From Commensalibacter oyaizuii (GTDB lineage Bacteria; Pseudomonadota; Alphaproteobacteria; Acetobacterales; Acetobacteraceae), in assembly GCF_029953265.1 (NCBI RefSeq), contig NZ_JASBAO010000001.1:248001-312000 (forward strand): a stretch of DNA of 64,000 nucleotides. Reading direction: 5' to 3'. The position numbers were made by a program, and so were the translations under genes. The notes under the pieces are model-generated. The model searched no databases. It was not told the DNA's origin and saw only the letters and a list, made by a program, of their open reading frames with translations. Below are positions 1-8,447 of the stretch, piece by piece (position 1 is the stretch's first letter; each line of letters opens with the position of its first letter).

Positions 1-48
1 TCTAAAAAAGAAGGACTGGCATTATAATTTTAATTTTAGGTTGAAAAA

Positions 49-978
49 ATGAATACCCATCCTTTTTCTAATAAAATGTTAAATTTATACTCGCGGGTAT
101 TTGTATATTTTCAGGCTATTTTAACCTATGGTTCAGTAAGAGCAGCGGCAAGACATTTACGCATTACGCCATCAGCATTAACCCGTCAGATTCAAAATTT
201 TGAACTTGATATTGGAACCCCCTTGTTTGAACGCCGTTCCCATGGGATGGTTTTAACCCAAGCAGGGGATATTTTGTCCAGTCATTTAAGAATAGTAATG
301 GAGGATTTAAAAAGAATAGAAGAAAGAATTTCGATTTTACAGAAAATTGAAGACGAGCAAGTGAATATTATGGTCGTTGAAAGTGCTGCAAGCGAAATTA
401 TCCCTTATGTTATTCAAAAAATAACGACAAACTATCCAGGTATTCGGCTGCGTGTTGATACGGGGTCTTCACAAGAAATTTGGAATGCATTGCAGAGCGA
501 ACATTCAGATATAGGTATTGCATTAGCCTTGGGTAAACCAAGAAAATTTAAAAATATTGTATCTCAACCCTTTGCATTGGATGCAATTGTTCATACAAAA
601 CATGCCTTGGTTGGTAAAACGAGTGTTATGTTATCAGAATGTGTATCTTACCCGTTAATTATGCCGTCGCCTTCGTTATCACTATATAAGGCGATTTATC
701 CCTTGTTAAAAAGCTTTCAAGAGGATTTAAACATTCGAATGGAAAGCAATTCGATTGATTTAATGATCAGGATGGCTGCTGCAGGTGTTGGGATAGCCTT
801 TTGCTCAAGGCTGATTACCGACGCTTCGCAAGATAAAGAAGATTTCGTGCGTATTCCTGTTTTGAACGAAGAAACAAAAACATCTTTAGGGGTGTATGTT
901 ATACAAGAAAAAAAACAAACCCGATCAGTTGAGGTTATTTTAGAAGTTATCAAGGAATATCTTGATCAGAATTTCTAG
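49..978 (+). CDS. LysR-family transcriptional regulator
   Basis: This 309-residue protein has the usual LysR length and layout. An N-terminal winged helix-turn-helix (about residues 20-80, with the stretch VRAAARHLRITPSALTRQIQ and then TPLFERR) is followed by a LysR substrate-binding domain. It should act as a DNA-binding activator or repressor in the cytoplasm; the effector cannot be read from sequence. The ATG has an AGGT about 9 bases upstream. The gene ends 107 bases before the PepSY protein on the same strand, so it may regulate that gene or lie upstream of it by chance. LysR genes often control a divergent neighbour, but that side is outside the window. Family call is firm; target unknown. 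Confidence 0.9.
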   Translation: MNTHPFSNKMLNLYSRVFVYFQAILTYGSVRAAARHLRITPSALTRQIQNFELDIGTPLFERRSHGMVLTQAGDILSSHLRIVMEDLKRIEERISILQKIEDEQVNIMVVESAASEIIPYVIQKITTNYPGIRLRVDTGSSQEIWNALQSEHSDIGIALALGKPRKFKNIVSQPFALDAIVHTKHALVGKTSVMLSECVSYPLIMPSPSLSLYKAIYPLLKSFQEDLNIRMESNSIDLMIRMAAAGVGIAFCSRLITDASQDKEDFVRIPVLNEETKTSLGVYVIQEKKQTRSVEVILEVIKEYLDQNF

Positions 979-1045
979 ATTGTGGCAAGTAAGCTGAGGA
1001 AAAATATTAAGAATTTTTTTGCTATTTTAACAAGTTTCTAATATT

Positions 1046-1064
1046 GATATTTATAATTATTCTC
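1046..1064 (+). promoter_or_regulatory. Putative Fur box upstream of the PepSY membrane protein
   Basis: The 19 bases gatatttataattattctc match the classical 19-bp Fur consensus (GATAATGATAATCATTATC) at 15 of 19 positions by direct comparison. The box ends 21 bases before the ATG at 1085, where a bound repressor would block transcription. A second box with the same score lies upstream of the siderophore receptor at 4842-4860, which supports iron control of both genes. AT-rich sequence raises the chance of accidental matches. Confidence 0.5.
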
Positions 1065-1084
1065 AGTTTTATGATATTTGATTT

Positions 1085-2566
1085 ATGAGCAGAAAATTCC
1101 TTTCTATTTGCACACTTGTCCATCGTTGGGGTGGATTAATAGGGGGATGGTTTTGTTTTGTTTTGATGCTAACAGGCACCATTACTGTTTTTGACCAAGA
1201 AATCACCCAGTGGATGCAGCCCCAATTGGCATATTATTCAGGATCAAAGCAAGTTTCTGATCTTTCAATACATAAGGCTGATGAGGTATGGCAGAAAGTT
1301 AATCGCTGTCATGCCTTTAGTTTTATAGAATTACCCTCTGAACGATATCCATTTATTCGAATTTCATATAGTGAAAATGGTCTTTTAAAATGGATCATCA
1401 TCGATCCCAAAAACGGTAAATTTATTTCAACACAACCGACTGCTGGCGGTTATTTTTTTGATGATTTACATAATAATTTGATGATGGGACATCGTGTTGG
1501 GGATATTGTTATTGTAGCCTTGTCAATTTGTTTCTTAGTATCAATTATTAGCGGGATAATTATTCATTTAAAGCATCTATGGAAAGAATTTTTTAAAATC
1601 AGACCACAAGCATCTTCTTTAAGATTTATCTTGGATATACATATTGGTATTGGTGTTTTTTTTATTCCCTTCATCAGCGTTATGGTGGTCAGTGGTTTTC
1701 TATTTTATGCCCCTAAATATTTTTCAATATTGAATTACCAAGTTCCATCTTATCAAACTATTTCTTATCCAGTACCTGATATGGAATACAAAACAGAATT
1801 ATTTCCAATGGTACAAGCTGCACAACGATTGTTTTCAGGAATGCCTGGTTTTATATTTAAAACTCCAGATCAAATTAGGGTTGTGCAAAGTGATGCCGAT
1901 CAATTGGCTATTGTTCGGGATTATGTAGGTCTGGATATAAAATCTGGAAAAACTTCTTTAAATATAAATCAAGCCAAAGGAGGAGAATATTTCTTAGACC
2001 TTATGTTTGGAATGCATTTGGCGCGCAGTGGGGGGGATGTCCTTAGATGGATTTATTTTATATTAGGTGCAGGGGGAACATTTTTAGTTGCCAGTGGTTT
2101 AATATTTTTCTCGAATAAACGGCGTCATTTTAATCCAGATCATCTTTCATCTATGTTAAAAAATTTTTATAAATTTATAGATGGGATCCATGTTGGGATC
2201 ATATTAGGAAATTTATTGGCAATAATTGCAGTTTTTTGGGCAAATAGTTTGCTTTTTGATGGTGTTAATAAACCAAAGTGGGAAATATCAGTATTTTTTA
2301 TTATATTAGGATTATCAACAGCCCAAGGATTAATTTGTAGCTTTTATGGCATGGTTATGAAAGCGTGGAAGCAACAATTAATTTTGTTAAGTATTCTATG
2401 TTTATTATTGCCTGTTTGGCGTTGGATACAATATCCAGTGGTATGGAACAGTTTTTTTAACGGTTATTACCCATTATTTATTATAATGGATTTTGTAATT
2501 ATGAGTAATGGTGTTCTGTTCATGATTTTATATGCCTATTTAAAGTATAAAAAAAAAATTAGTTAA
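1085..2566 (+). CDS. PepSY-associated transmembrane protein, probable PiuB-like ferric-siderophore reductase
   Basis: This 493-residue integral membrane protein has the PepSY_TM architecture. An N-terminal helix after the HRWGGLIGGWF stretch is followed by a periplasmic loop, a helix pair around residues 140-160 preceded by a DDLHNNLMMG stretch, another helix near 190-210, a second periplasmic segment, then helices near 325-345 and several at the C terminus. Conserved histidines next to helices (LVHRWGG, DLHNNL, GMHLARSGGD) are typical of the family and may bind haem. Members are thought to reduce ferric siderophores at the inner membrane and are usually iron-regulated next to TonB-dependent receptors. 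Here the gene converges on such a receptor, and both have Fur-like boxes. No clear Shine-Dalgarno precedes the ATG. The reductase role is inferred. Confidence 0.8.
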   Translation: MSRKFLSICTLVHRWGGLIGGWFCFVLMLTGTITVFDQEITQWMQPQLAYYSGSKQVSDLSIHKADEVWQKVNRCHAFSFIELPSERYPFIRISYSENGLLKWIIIDPKNGKFISTQPTAGGYFFDDLHNNLMMGHRVGDIVIVALSICFLVSIISGIIIHLKHLWKEFFKIRPQASSLRFILDIHIGIGVFFIPFISVMVVSGFLFYAPKYFSILNYQVPSYQTISYPVPDMEYKTELFPMVQAAQRLFSGMPGFIFKTPDQIRVVQSDADQLAIVRDYVGLDIKSGKTSLNINQAKGGEYFLDLMFGMHLARSGGDVLRWIYFILGAGGTFLVASGLIFFSNKRRHFNPDHLSSMLKNFYKFIDGIHVGIILGNLLAIIAVFWANSLLFDGVNKPKWEISVFFIILGLSTAQGLICSFYGMVMKAWKQQLILLSILCLLLPVWRWIQYPVVWNSFFNGYYPLFIIMDFVIMSNGVLFMILYAYLKYKKKIS

Positions 2567-2588
2567 ACGAGTGGTTTATAAAGAGGTA

Positions 2589-2628
2589 TTAACTCATCTA
2601 AGTTCTATTCAGAACTTAGATGAGTTAA
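2589..2628. terminator. Perfect 18-bp hairpin between convergent genes
   Basis: An 18-bp perfect inverted repeat (2589-2606 and 2611-2628) with a 4-base ATTC loop lies between the stop codons of the convergent PepSY and receptor genes. It probably ends transcription from both sides. Neither flank has a long T-run, so it is not a textbook intrinsic terminator; it may work as an RNA 3' stabiliser or a Rho-assisted stop. Confidence 0.6.
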
Positions 2629-2639
2629 CGACAAGTAAA

Positions 2640-4808
2640 TCACCAATTATAAGAAAGTTTTCCAATAACGGTTCGACCTTGTCCAATAGCACAACCAAAA
2701 GATTGACTATAGCAAGCACTGAAATAACGTTTATTCGTCAGATTTTGCGCAGTTATTTGTGCATCTAGTCCTTTTAACGTTGGGATTGTATCGTCAAATC
2801 GATAGTGTGCTTGCATATCAATCAAAGTATAGGCAGGGGTTTTGATAAATGTACTGGTGTCTCCGAGGGTATTACCGTTGTATCGGACACCGATACTGCC
2901 TCCAAGGTTTTTAAAGGTTCCTGATTGAATGGTGTAATCCCCCCAAAAGGAAAATATATTTGCCGGAACCTGAGTCGGACGTATTCCTTTTAGGTCTCCT
3001 TTATCATATTTAACATCTTGATAGGTATAGGATAGGATCAAATTTAACCCTGCAATAGGGGATGCATGAGCTTCCAGTTCAACCCCACGAGAGCGTTGTC
3101 CACCAGCTTGAATACTCCATATTGGATTAGCTGGATCCGGAGTTAACGTATTGCTTTGCGTTAGGTTATATAAAGCCGCTGAAAAGAAACCTTTGAAATG
3201 TTCTGGTTGGTATTTAACACCAACTTCATATTGTTCACCTCGGGTTGGTTTAAAAGGTTTTTGATCTTGTTGCGATAACTGATTAAGGGGTTGGAAGGAT
3301 TGGCCATAGCTAAAATACGGGGAAATATTATGGGGCAGCTTGTAAAGAATTCCCCCACGAAAGGTAAACGCTTGGTCACTTTGGGTAAAGCTTTGGGTTA
3401 AATCTTTATGATTTCTGGTTTTAATACTTGACCAATCATTACGAAAGCCCAATTGAACGTGTAAACGCTTGTAACTCATGTTATCTTGCAAGAAAATACC
3501 TTCTTGGTTGGTTGTAACACTTGTCTGTAGGGTTGGGGTGGGAATGGTAATTTGTTCAGAATAGTTGGGGTGATACAGGTCAAGAGGAGGGGCATATCCA
3601 GAACCATAATCAAAACTATCGCGTAAATTCTGCCAACTAACCCCAACCAGTACATCATGTTTTACGGGGCCAGTATGTACTTGACCATGGAGCTGCTCTT
3701 CGATGGTTATGGTATCAAGATGTTCTTTTGAACCATTGGCCAGTCGATACATATATCTGCTGCCAGGATAATAACCAGCACTAGAGGCAGGGTTAGAGGA
3801 GTCAGTGCCGTATACTTGATTATAATTTGTGCCAACGTTGGTATAACGTGCCCTGGAAATAAATTGCCATTCAGGATTGATTTGATAGGTAAAATTATAT
3901 CCAACTGAGGCTTGAGTACGATCATATTTTTCGAAATTTTTATCACCAGAATAAAAATTAGAAGGGAAATGATAAGGACCAGGCAAAATAGTGCCATAAA
4001 CAGGAAATGTTTGGTATGAAGTATCGCTTGGATCAGCCTGATATCGTCCATAAACTGTTAAGGTAATATCGTCTGTTGGTTCCCAGTAAAGAGAGGGTTG
4101 AATTGCATAACGTTCTGCCTTTGTATACCAATCCCTTCCATCTTGACGAAACCCTGTTCCGACAATACGCCAAGATAGGTTATCTAAATTACCAACTTTA
4201 TCTCCTAAATCGAAAGTTCCTCGAACATAATTATAATTTCCCCCTTCTAGCGATACATATCGATAACGAGAGCCATTTGCGAATTTGCTGGTTAATGCCA
4301 CAATCCCGCCAGGGCTGCTTTGACCATACACAACCGAAGAAGGGCCTTTAAGAACATCAATTTGTTGTAATAAATAGGGATCTATTTGCTGGTCAGCATA
4401 ATATTGTCCCTTAAACATCAGCAAACCGTCCAGATACTGACTGCCTGAGATAGAAAAGCCCCGAATTGTTCCTAAATCATATCGGCTATTGGCACCGCGT
4501 TGCTCAACAGAGACACCACTGGTATATCGTAATGCTTGTCCCAGTGTTTGGGCATTTTGCATTTGCATTTGTGCTGCTGTTACGACTGAAACAGATTCAG
4601 GCGTATCGATAAGAGGAGTAGAGCTTTTCGTTGCTGTCGAAGAGGATTTAACAATTAGGGGATTCTTGCTGCCTTTAACAACAATTTGTTCGTCCTTACT
4701 AGATGAGTCCGTGTTTTGAGTCGTTTCTTGGGCTTTGGTAAGGGCGGGTGATAAAAATAAAATACAGCTTGAAGAGAGCAAAAGAAGGGAACGATATATA
4801 TTAGGCAT
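2640..4808 (-). CDS. TonB-dependent siderophore receptor
   Basis: This outer-membrane beta-barrel receptor imports ferric siderophores using TonB energy. After a signal peptide ending near ALTKAQ come an energy-coupling region, a plug domain (with DTPESVSVVT, LGQALRYTSGVSVEQRG, and VLKGPSSVVYGQSSPGG) and a barrel ending in an aromatic residue (YNW), as expected for outer-membrane insertion. The reading frame is open to 4856, but that upstream start lies inside the Fur-like box and would put 16 hydrophobic residues before the signal peptide. The ATG at 4808, giving MPNIYRSLLLL, is therefore preferred (722 residues). The plug places it in the FhuA/FpvA siderophore class. The substrate cannot be assigned. 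The probable inner-membrane partner is the PepSY protein converging on it. Confidence 0.93.
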   Translation of the reverse strand: MPNIYRSLLLLSSSCILFLSPALTKAQETTQNTDSSSKDEQIVVKGSKNPLIVKSSSTATKSSTPLIDTPESVSVVTAAQMQMQNAQTLGQALRYTSGVSVEQRGANSRYDLGTIRGFSISGSQYLDGLLMFKGQYYADQQIDPYLLQQIDVLKGPSSVVYGQSSPGGIVALTSKFANGSRYRYVSLEGGNYNYVRGTFDLGDKVGNLDNLSWRIVGTGFRQDGRDWYTKAERYAIQPSLYWEPTDDITLTVYGRYQADPSDTSYQTFPVYGTILPGPYHFPSNFYSGDKNFEKYDRTQASVGYNFTYQINPEWQFISRARYTNVGTNYNQVYGTDSSNPASSAGYYPGSRYMYRLANGSKEHLDTITIEEQLHGQVHTGPVKHDVLVGVSWQNLRDSFDYGSGYAPPLDLYHPNYSEQITIPTPTLQTSVTTNQEGIFLQDNMSYKRLHVQLGFRNDWSSIKTRNHKDLTQSFTQSDQAFTFRGGILYKLPHNISPYFSYGQSFQPLNQLSQQDQKPFKPTRGEQYEVGVKYQPEHFKGFFSAALYNLTQSNTLTPDPANPIWSIQAGGQRSRGVELEAHASPIAGLNLILSYTYQDVKYDKGDLKGIRPTQVPANIFSFWGDYTIQSGTFKNLGGSIGVRYNGNTLGDTSTFIKTPAYTLIDMQAHYRFDDTIPTLKGLDAQITAQNLTNKRYFSACYSQSFGCAIGQGRTVIGKLSYNW

Positions 4809-4841
4809 GGATTTCAGTAAATTTGTAATGATAATGAAGAT

Positions 4842-4860
4842 GATAATCGTTCTCATTATC
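4842..4860 (-). promoter_or_regulatory. Putative Fur box of the siderophore receptor
   Basis: The bases gataatcgttctcattatc form an imperfect palindrome matching the 19-bp Fur consensus at 15 of 19 positions, with intact GATAAT and CATTATC ends. Immediately beside it (4827-4847) lie further ATAATG/GATAAT half-sites, so Fur could bind as overlapping dimers. The box is 34 bases upstream of the chosen receptor start and on the correct side for repression. Confidence 0.65.
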
Positions 4861-5135
4861 AGAGCAGTATTTAGTTTTCAATAATTTTCATACATAAATT
4901 TTTAATAAATTGTTGGCCTATGTTTATTTATACACAGTATATATTTATATCGTTATGAACTATTTGTAAGAGCATTAATGATATTAAGCTATTGGCCTAA
5001 ATACGTATGAAAACGCTTTTAATTTCATTACTAAAATGATATTTAAATAAAAGTAATGATCGAATATTATTGAAGTTTCAGTATTTTTGTTTATATAAAA
5101 TCTAAATCTGTGTTGACAATAAATAACGGTGTACA
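4861..5135. other. AT-rich intergenic region without a recognised gene
   Basis: This region lies between the divergent receptor and small membrane protein genes and should hold both promoters. A TTGACA at 5113-5118 could be a -35 element, but the nearest -10-like TACAAT (5132-5137) is only 13 bases away and overlaps the next start codon. No RNA gene or repeat was recognised. Confidence 0.4.
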
Positions 5136-5393
5136 ATGGTACAAAAAATTATTATCCTAGTTTTGGCAATTGTTGCAAGTATAGGGGTTGGTTTTTATAT
5201 TCAAACCAACAACCAAAAAAATACAACCAGCGTCAAACAACGGTTTAAAGATACAGTGCATGTCTTAAACGATCAGGCAGATCGTTTTTCTAAAGAAGTA
5301 GATGAACAAAAAAAGAAAGCTTTTTTGGCTTTTAAACAAAAAAAAGATGAATTACTTGATCATCAACAAAAAGAGCTATTGGATTACCATTAA
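5136..5393 (+). CDS. Small membrane-anchored coiled-coil-like protein
   Basis: This 85-residue protein is not recognised as a named family. It has one N-terminal membrane helix (residues about 3-22, IIILVLAIVASIGVGFYI) followed by a highly charged, Lys/Gln/Glu-rich tail likely to form a single long helix or coiled coil (DRFSKEVDEQKKKAFLAFKQ). The layout suggests a bitopic inner-membrane protein with the tail on one face. The Shine-Dalgarno is weak (CGGTG about 8 bases upstream). It stands alone between the receptor and a convergent GNAT gene, 42 bases from the latter's stop codon. Function unknown. Confidence 0.6.
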   Translation: MVQKIIILVLAIVASIGVGFYIQTNNQKNTTSVKQRFKDTVHVLNDQADRFSKEVDEQKKKAFLAFKQKKDELLDHQQKELLDYH

Positions 5394-5435
5394 CTGATAA
5401 ATTGAAATCTTAAATATATAGTTATTGTTTTTTTG

Positions 5436-5870
5436 CTATAGGGATAATGCTCTTAGATCGAATTCCATTGGCACAAAGAGGACATTATTTTTTGTAAATT
5501 CTTGATCAAATCGTTTAAAATTAAATTTTTCATAAAATCTTACAGCTGTGAACCGTGCGTTAAGATAGACGGTTTGTACTTGTTGTTGTTTTAATGTTTT
5601 TAGTACGTGCGTGAATAAGATACTTCCTATGCCTTTATTTTGATAATATGCATGCGTTGCAAATTTTCTGATTTGATAACGTTCTGGGGTACGAAAGAAA
5701 ACAGATAAACAACTGATAATTTTATTATCCACACAATAACCATAATGTGTTGCATCTTCATCGCCTGCCTCTATACAATCTTGGGTATGTAGTAGGGGCC
5801 ATAATACATCACGTCGTAAGGGCAAGCATTCCTCTAAAGTAATATTTTCAATAATATAAGAAGGTTCCAC
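5436..5870 (-). CDS. GNAT-family N-acetyltransferase
   Basis: This 144-residue protein fits a single GNAT domain, which moves an acetyl group from acetyl-CoA to an amine. The acetyl-CoA pyrophosphate loop appears as YYQNKGIGSILFTHVLK (about residues 75-92), matching the Q/R-x-x-G-x-G/A motif. It is followed by the usual beta-bulge and the VYLNARFTAVRFYEKFNFKR segment, where Y/F-x-x-x-G/N-F is typical of the family. It has no signal peptide and should be cytoplasmic. The substrate cannot be inferred, and the neighbours give no clue. Confidence 0.85.
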   Translation of the reverse strand: MEPSYIIENITLEECLPLRRDVLWPLLHTQDCIEAGDEDATHYGYCVDNKIISCLSVFFRTPERYQIRKFATHAYYQNKGIGSILFTHVLKTLKQQQVQTVYLNARFTAVRFYEKFNFKRFDQEFTKNNVLFVPMEFDLRALSL

Positions 5871-6036
5871 AATAAATTCCTTTAATTGAAGATCATCAAG
5901 ATCAAGCTATACAGTTTCTTTTATTTAAATTGCAATAATTGGAAATTGTTTTAATGTTAGATAATTCATATTCATTGACGTTGAAAACATGTATTGTAAA
6001 GTACAGTGTATCTTAAATGTTGTATAGAGATGTTTT

Positions 6037-6900
6037 ATGAAATGGTTAAATAGGGATCGTTTGTTGCTGGTTTTGGCAACGATGTTTGGTAATACTTTAT
6101 TTATACCTTCTTACACGATGGCTTTTCCATTATCTCACTCCCAACAGCATGTAAGTAAGACAAATCTTTCCTCGTTACCTTTGGCCCAGCTACAAAAAAA
6201 AGCAGCCCAAGGTAATCATCAGGCACAATTTTATTTGGCAATTAGATATAAAGACGGTCAAGGGGTTAATCAAGATCTGGCCAAAGCGATTGAATGGTTG
6301 GAAAAATCAGCAGCTGGCGGAAATGCCAAAGCTCAAACAAATTTGGGAATAATTTACGGTGGGGGTATTGGCGTTGCTAGGGATGCGATACAATCCAGAA
6401 AATTTTTTGAAAAAGCAGCAGCACAAGGTGAGCCACAAGCCAATTTCTTTATGGGTCTTATTTACTATAAAGGTTTACGCGTGGTTAAAAGTTATTCAAA
6501 AGCTTATCTATATTTTGAAAAAGCCGCAGCATCCAATAATAGTGATGCCCAATATTATCTTGGTCGCATGTATTATGACGGTGAGGGTAGGGCCGTAGAT
6601 TATAAAAAAGCCTTCGAATGGTTTAAAAAAGCAGCACAGCAAAATAATAAAAATGCCAATCTATTTATCGGTATTTCATATGACAAAGGAAACGGGATAA
6701 AAAAGGATCATAAGACTGCTTTTAAATGGTATCTTAAGGCAGCAAAGCAGAATGTGCCTGAGGCCCAGTACTTAGTTGGAATGTGTTATTTTAGTGGGCA
6801 AGGCGTTGTAAAGAATATAAAAAAGGCAAAACTCTGGTTAACCAAGGCTTGTCAACAAAATAACAAGCCTGCATGTGAAACCTATGCAAATTTAGATTAA
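6037..6900 (+). CDS. Exported Sel1-repeat protein with a terminal Cys pair (first of three paralogues)
   Basis: This 287-residue protein starts with a hydrophobic signal sequence (residues about 9-31, ending near YTMAF) followed by six consecutive 36-residue Sel1-like repeats of the form AQYxLGxxYxxGxGVxxDxxKA. Sel1 repeats fold into alpha-alpha solenoids that act as protein-binding scaffolds. The last unit ends with Cys-x7-Cys (KACQQNNKPACETY). Helicobacter Hcp proteins have Cys pairs with this spacing that form disulfides, which fits export to the periplasm or beyond. It lies 103 bases before the second paralogue and may be co-transcribed. Partners unknown. A signal anchor instead of cleavage is possible. 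Confidence 0.88.
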   Translation: MKWLNRDRLLLVLATMFGNTLFIPSYTMAFPLSHSQQHVSKTNLSSLPLAQLQKKAAQGNHQAQFYLAIRYKDGQGVNQDLAKAIEWLEKSAAGGNAKAQTNLGIIYGGGIGVARDAIQSRKFFEKAAAQGEPQANFFMGLIYYKGLRVVKSYSKAYLYFEKAAASNNSDAQYYLGRMYYDGEGRAVDYKKAFEWFKKAAQQNNKNANLFIGISYDKGNGIKKDHKTAFKWYLKAAKQNVPEAQYLVGMCYFSGQGVVKNIKKAKLWLTKACQQNNKPACETYANLD

Positions 6901-7003
6901 AATAACTATTATAAAAATCTTGCAATCATTTGATATTGATTATCTTTTGTACAGCGATTATTTTTATTTATGATCACGTTACGTTTAAATTAATAGGATT
7001 CAT

Positions 7004-8338
7004 ATGTATCAAACTATATTGATTATATTGATTGCCATATGCATCATTGGTATTACGTTTGTTATATATAAAAAATTCTTTTTGCGACGTCAAATCAATA
7101 CAACTCGTGATCACAAGTATGAAGAGGATGCAGAATCTGTAACCTTGGATGTCAGTAGTCCAATGGAAAAAGGATTGATGTATTTTCGCGGGGACAGTGT
7201 GCCTCAAAACTATGTTAAGGCACGTGAGTTTTTTGAAAAAGCGGCAGCCAACGGCCATGTGCAAGCAATTTTATACCTAGCCATTACATATTATGAAGGA
7301 TTAGGGGTTCCTTATGATGATCAAAAGGCATTAAGTTATTTTGAAGAAGCTGCAAAAAAAGGAAATGCCAAAGCGTTATTTGCATTAGGCAGGATTTATA
7401 TCATGGGTAATCTTGTTACACAAGATTATGACAAAGCGCGCGAATATTTCGAATTATCAGCACGTCAAGGAGAGGTAGATGCCCTGCTTAATCTAGGAAT
7501 GATGTATTACGAGGGGGTTGGTGTTTCCAAAGATTATACAAAGGCACGTGTTTATTTAGAACAAGCTGCCTATAAAGGCGTTCCTCAGGCTCAAAATAGT
7601 TTAGCTTATATGTATATCGACGCTAAAGGGGTTGAAAGAGATCTTGAAAAAGCACGTGAATATTTTGAGTTGTCAGCACGTCAAGGAAACATGCAGGGTG
7701 AATATAATCTGGCATTAATGTTGTGGAATGGAGAAGGTGGTGAACAAGATCGTGCCAAAGCTAGGGGGTATTTTGAAAAAGCTGCCTGTCAGGGCGAAAT
7801 GAATGCGCAATATTTCATGGGAAATGTCTATTATAATGGTCAGGGAACCCCTAAGAATCACAAAAGAGCCTCTTATTTTTATGAAAAAGCTGCCAAACAG
7901 GGGCATGTACAGGCGCAAAATTTGATTGCCTCTATGTACGCAGAAGGCGAAGGTGTTTCCAAGGATTATCAACAGTCTATATATTGGTATGAAAAAGCAG
8001 CCTCCCAAAATGATATGCAGGCACAATATAATTTGGGGTATATATATCTGACTGGGCAAATTGTTAAAATTGATTTAGACAAAGCCTATTATTGGTTTAA
8101 AAAATCTGCTGATCAAGGATATATGCTTGCTCAGTTTAATCTTGGGGTCATGTATTATAAAGGGGACGGGATCGCACAGGATTTTAATGCAGCAGTCGAT
8201 TATTTTTCCAAGGCAGAGGCCCAAGGACATTTAAAATCCAGCTTTATTTTAGGCAAAATGTATCTAGAAGGACAGGGCGTGCCGCATGATCATGCAAAAG
8301 GGATGGCTTTAATAGAAAAAAGTTATCATAAAAGCTAA
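7004..8338 (+). CDS. Membrane-anchored Sel1-repeat protein (second of three paralogues)
   Basis: This 444-residue protein begins with an uncleaved-looking membrane helix (residues about 3-23) followed by basic residues (KKFFLRRQ), a short linker and eleven 36-residue Sel1 repeats. Units three and five share the identical stretch KAREYFELSARQG, suggesting recent internal duplication. Unlike its two neighbours it lacks the terminal Cys-x7-Cys pair. The positive residues right after the helix suggest the repeats may face the cytoplasm; this is inference from the positive-inside rule. A scaffold or regulatory binding role is typical of the family. The exact role is unknown. Confidence 0.88.
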   Translation: MYQTILIILIAICIIGITFVIYKKFFLRRQINTTRDHKYEEDAESVTLDVSSPMEKGLMYFRGDSVPQNYVKAREFFEKAAANGHVQAILYLAITYYEGLGVPYDDQKALSYFEEAAKKGNAKALFALGRIYIMGNLVTQDYDKAREYFELSARQGEVDALLNLGMMYYEGVGVSKDYTKARVYLEQAAYKGVPQAQNSLAYMYIDAKGVERDLEKAREYFELSARQGNMQGEYNLALMLWNGEGGEQDRAKARGYFEKAACQGEMNAQYFMGNVYYNGQGTPKNHKRASYFYEKAAKQGHVQAQNLIASMYAEGEGVSKDYQQSIYWYEKAASQNDMQAQYNLGYIYLTGQIVKIDLDKAYYWFKKSADQGYMLAQFNLGVMYYKGDGIAQDFNAAVDYFSKAEAQGHLKSSFILGKMYLEGQGVPHDHAKGMALIEKSYHKS

Positions 8339-8447
8339 TTTTTCCTAAAAAACAATGATAATCCTGTTAAACTAGTTTATTATATTTTTAAGTATTAATT
8401 TAAAAAAAATATTGTCTTCGTAAGTTATAAAAGTTAGTTGTTTTACT

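Noticed and set aside
2571-2768. 65-codon plus-strand frame after the PepSY gene
   Set aside because: It spans the hairpin and then lies opposite the receptor's coding end; no ribosome site or family likeness.
4076-4351. 91-codon frame opposite the siderophore receptor
   Set aside because: It is entirely antisense to conserved receptor plug and barrel codons.
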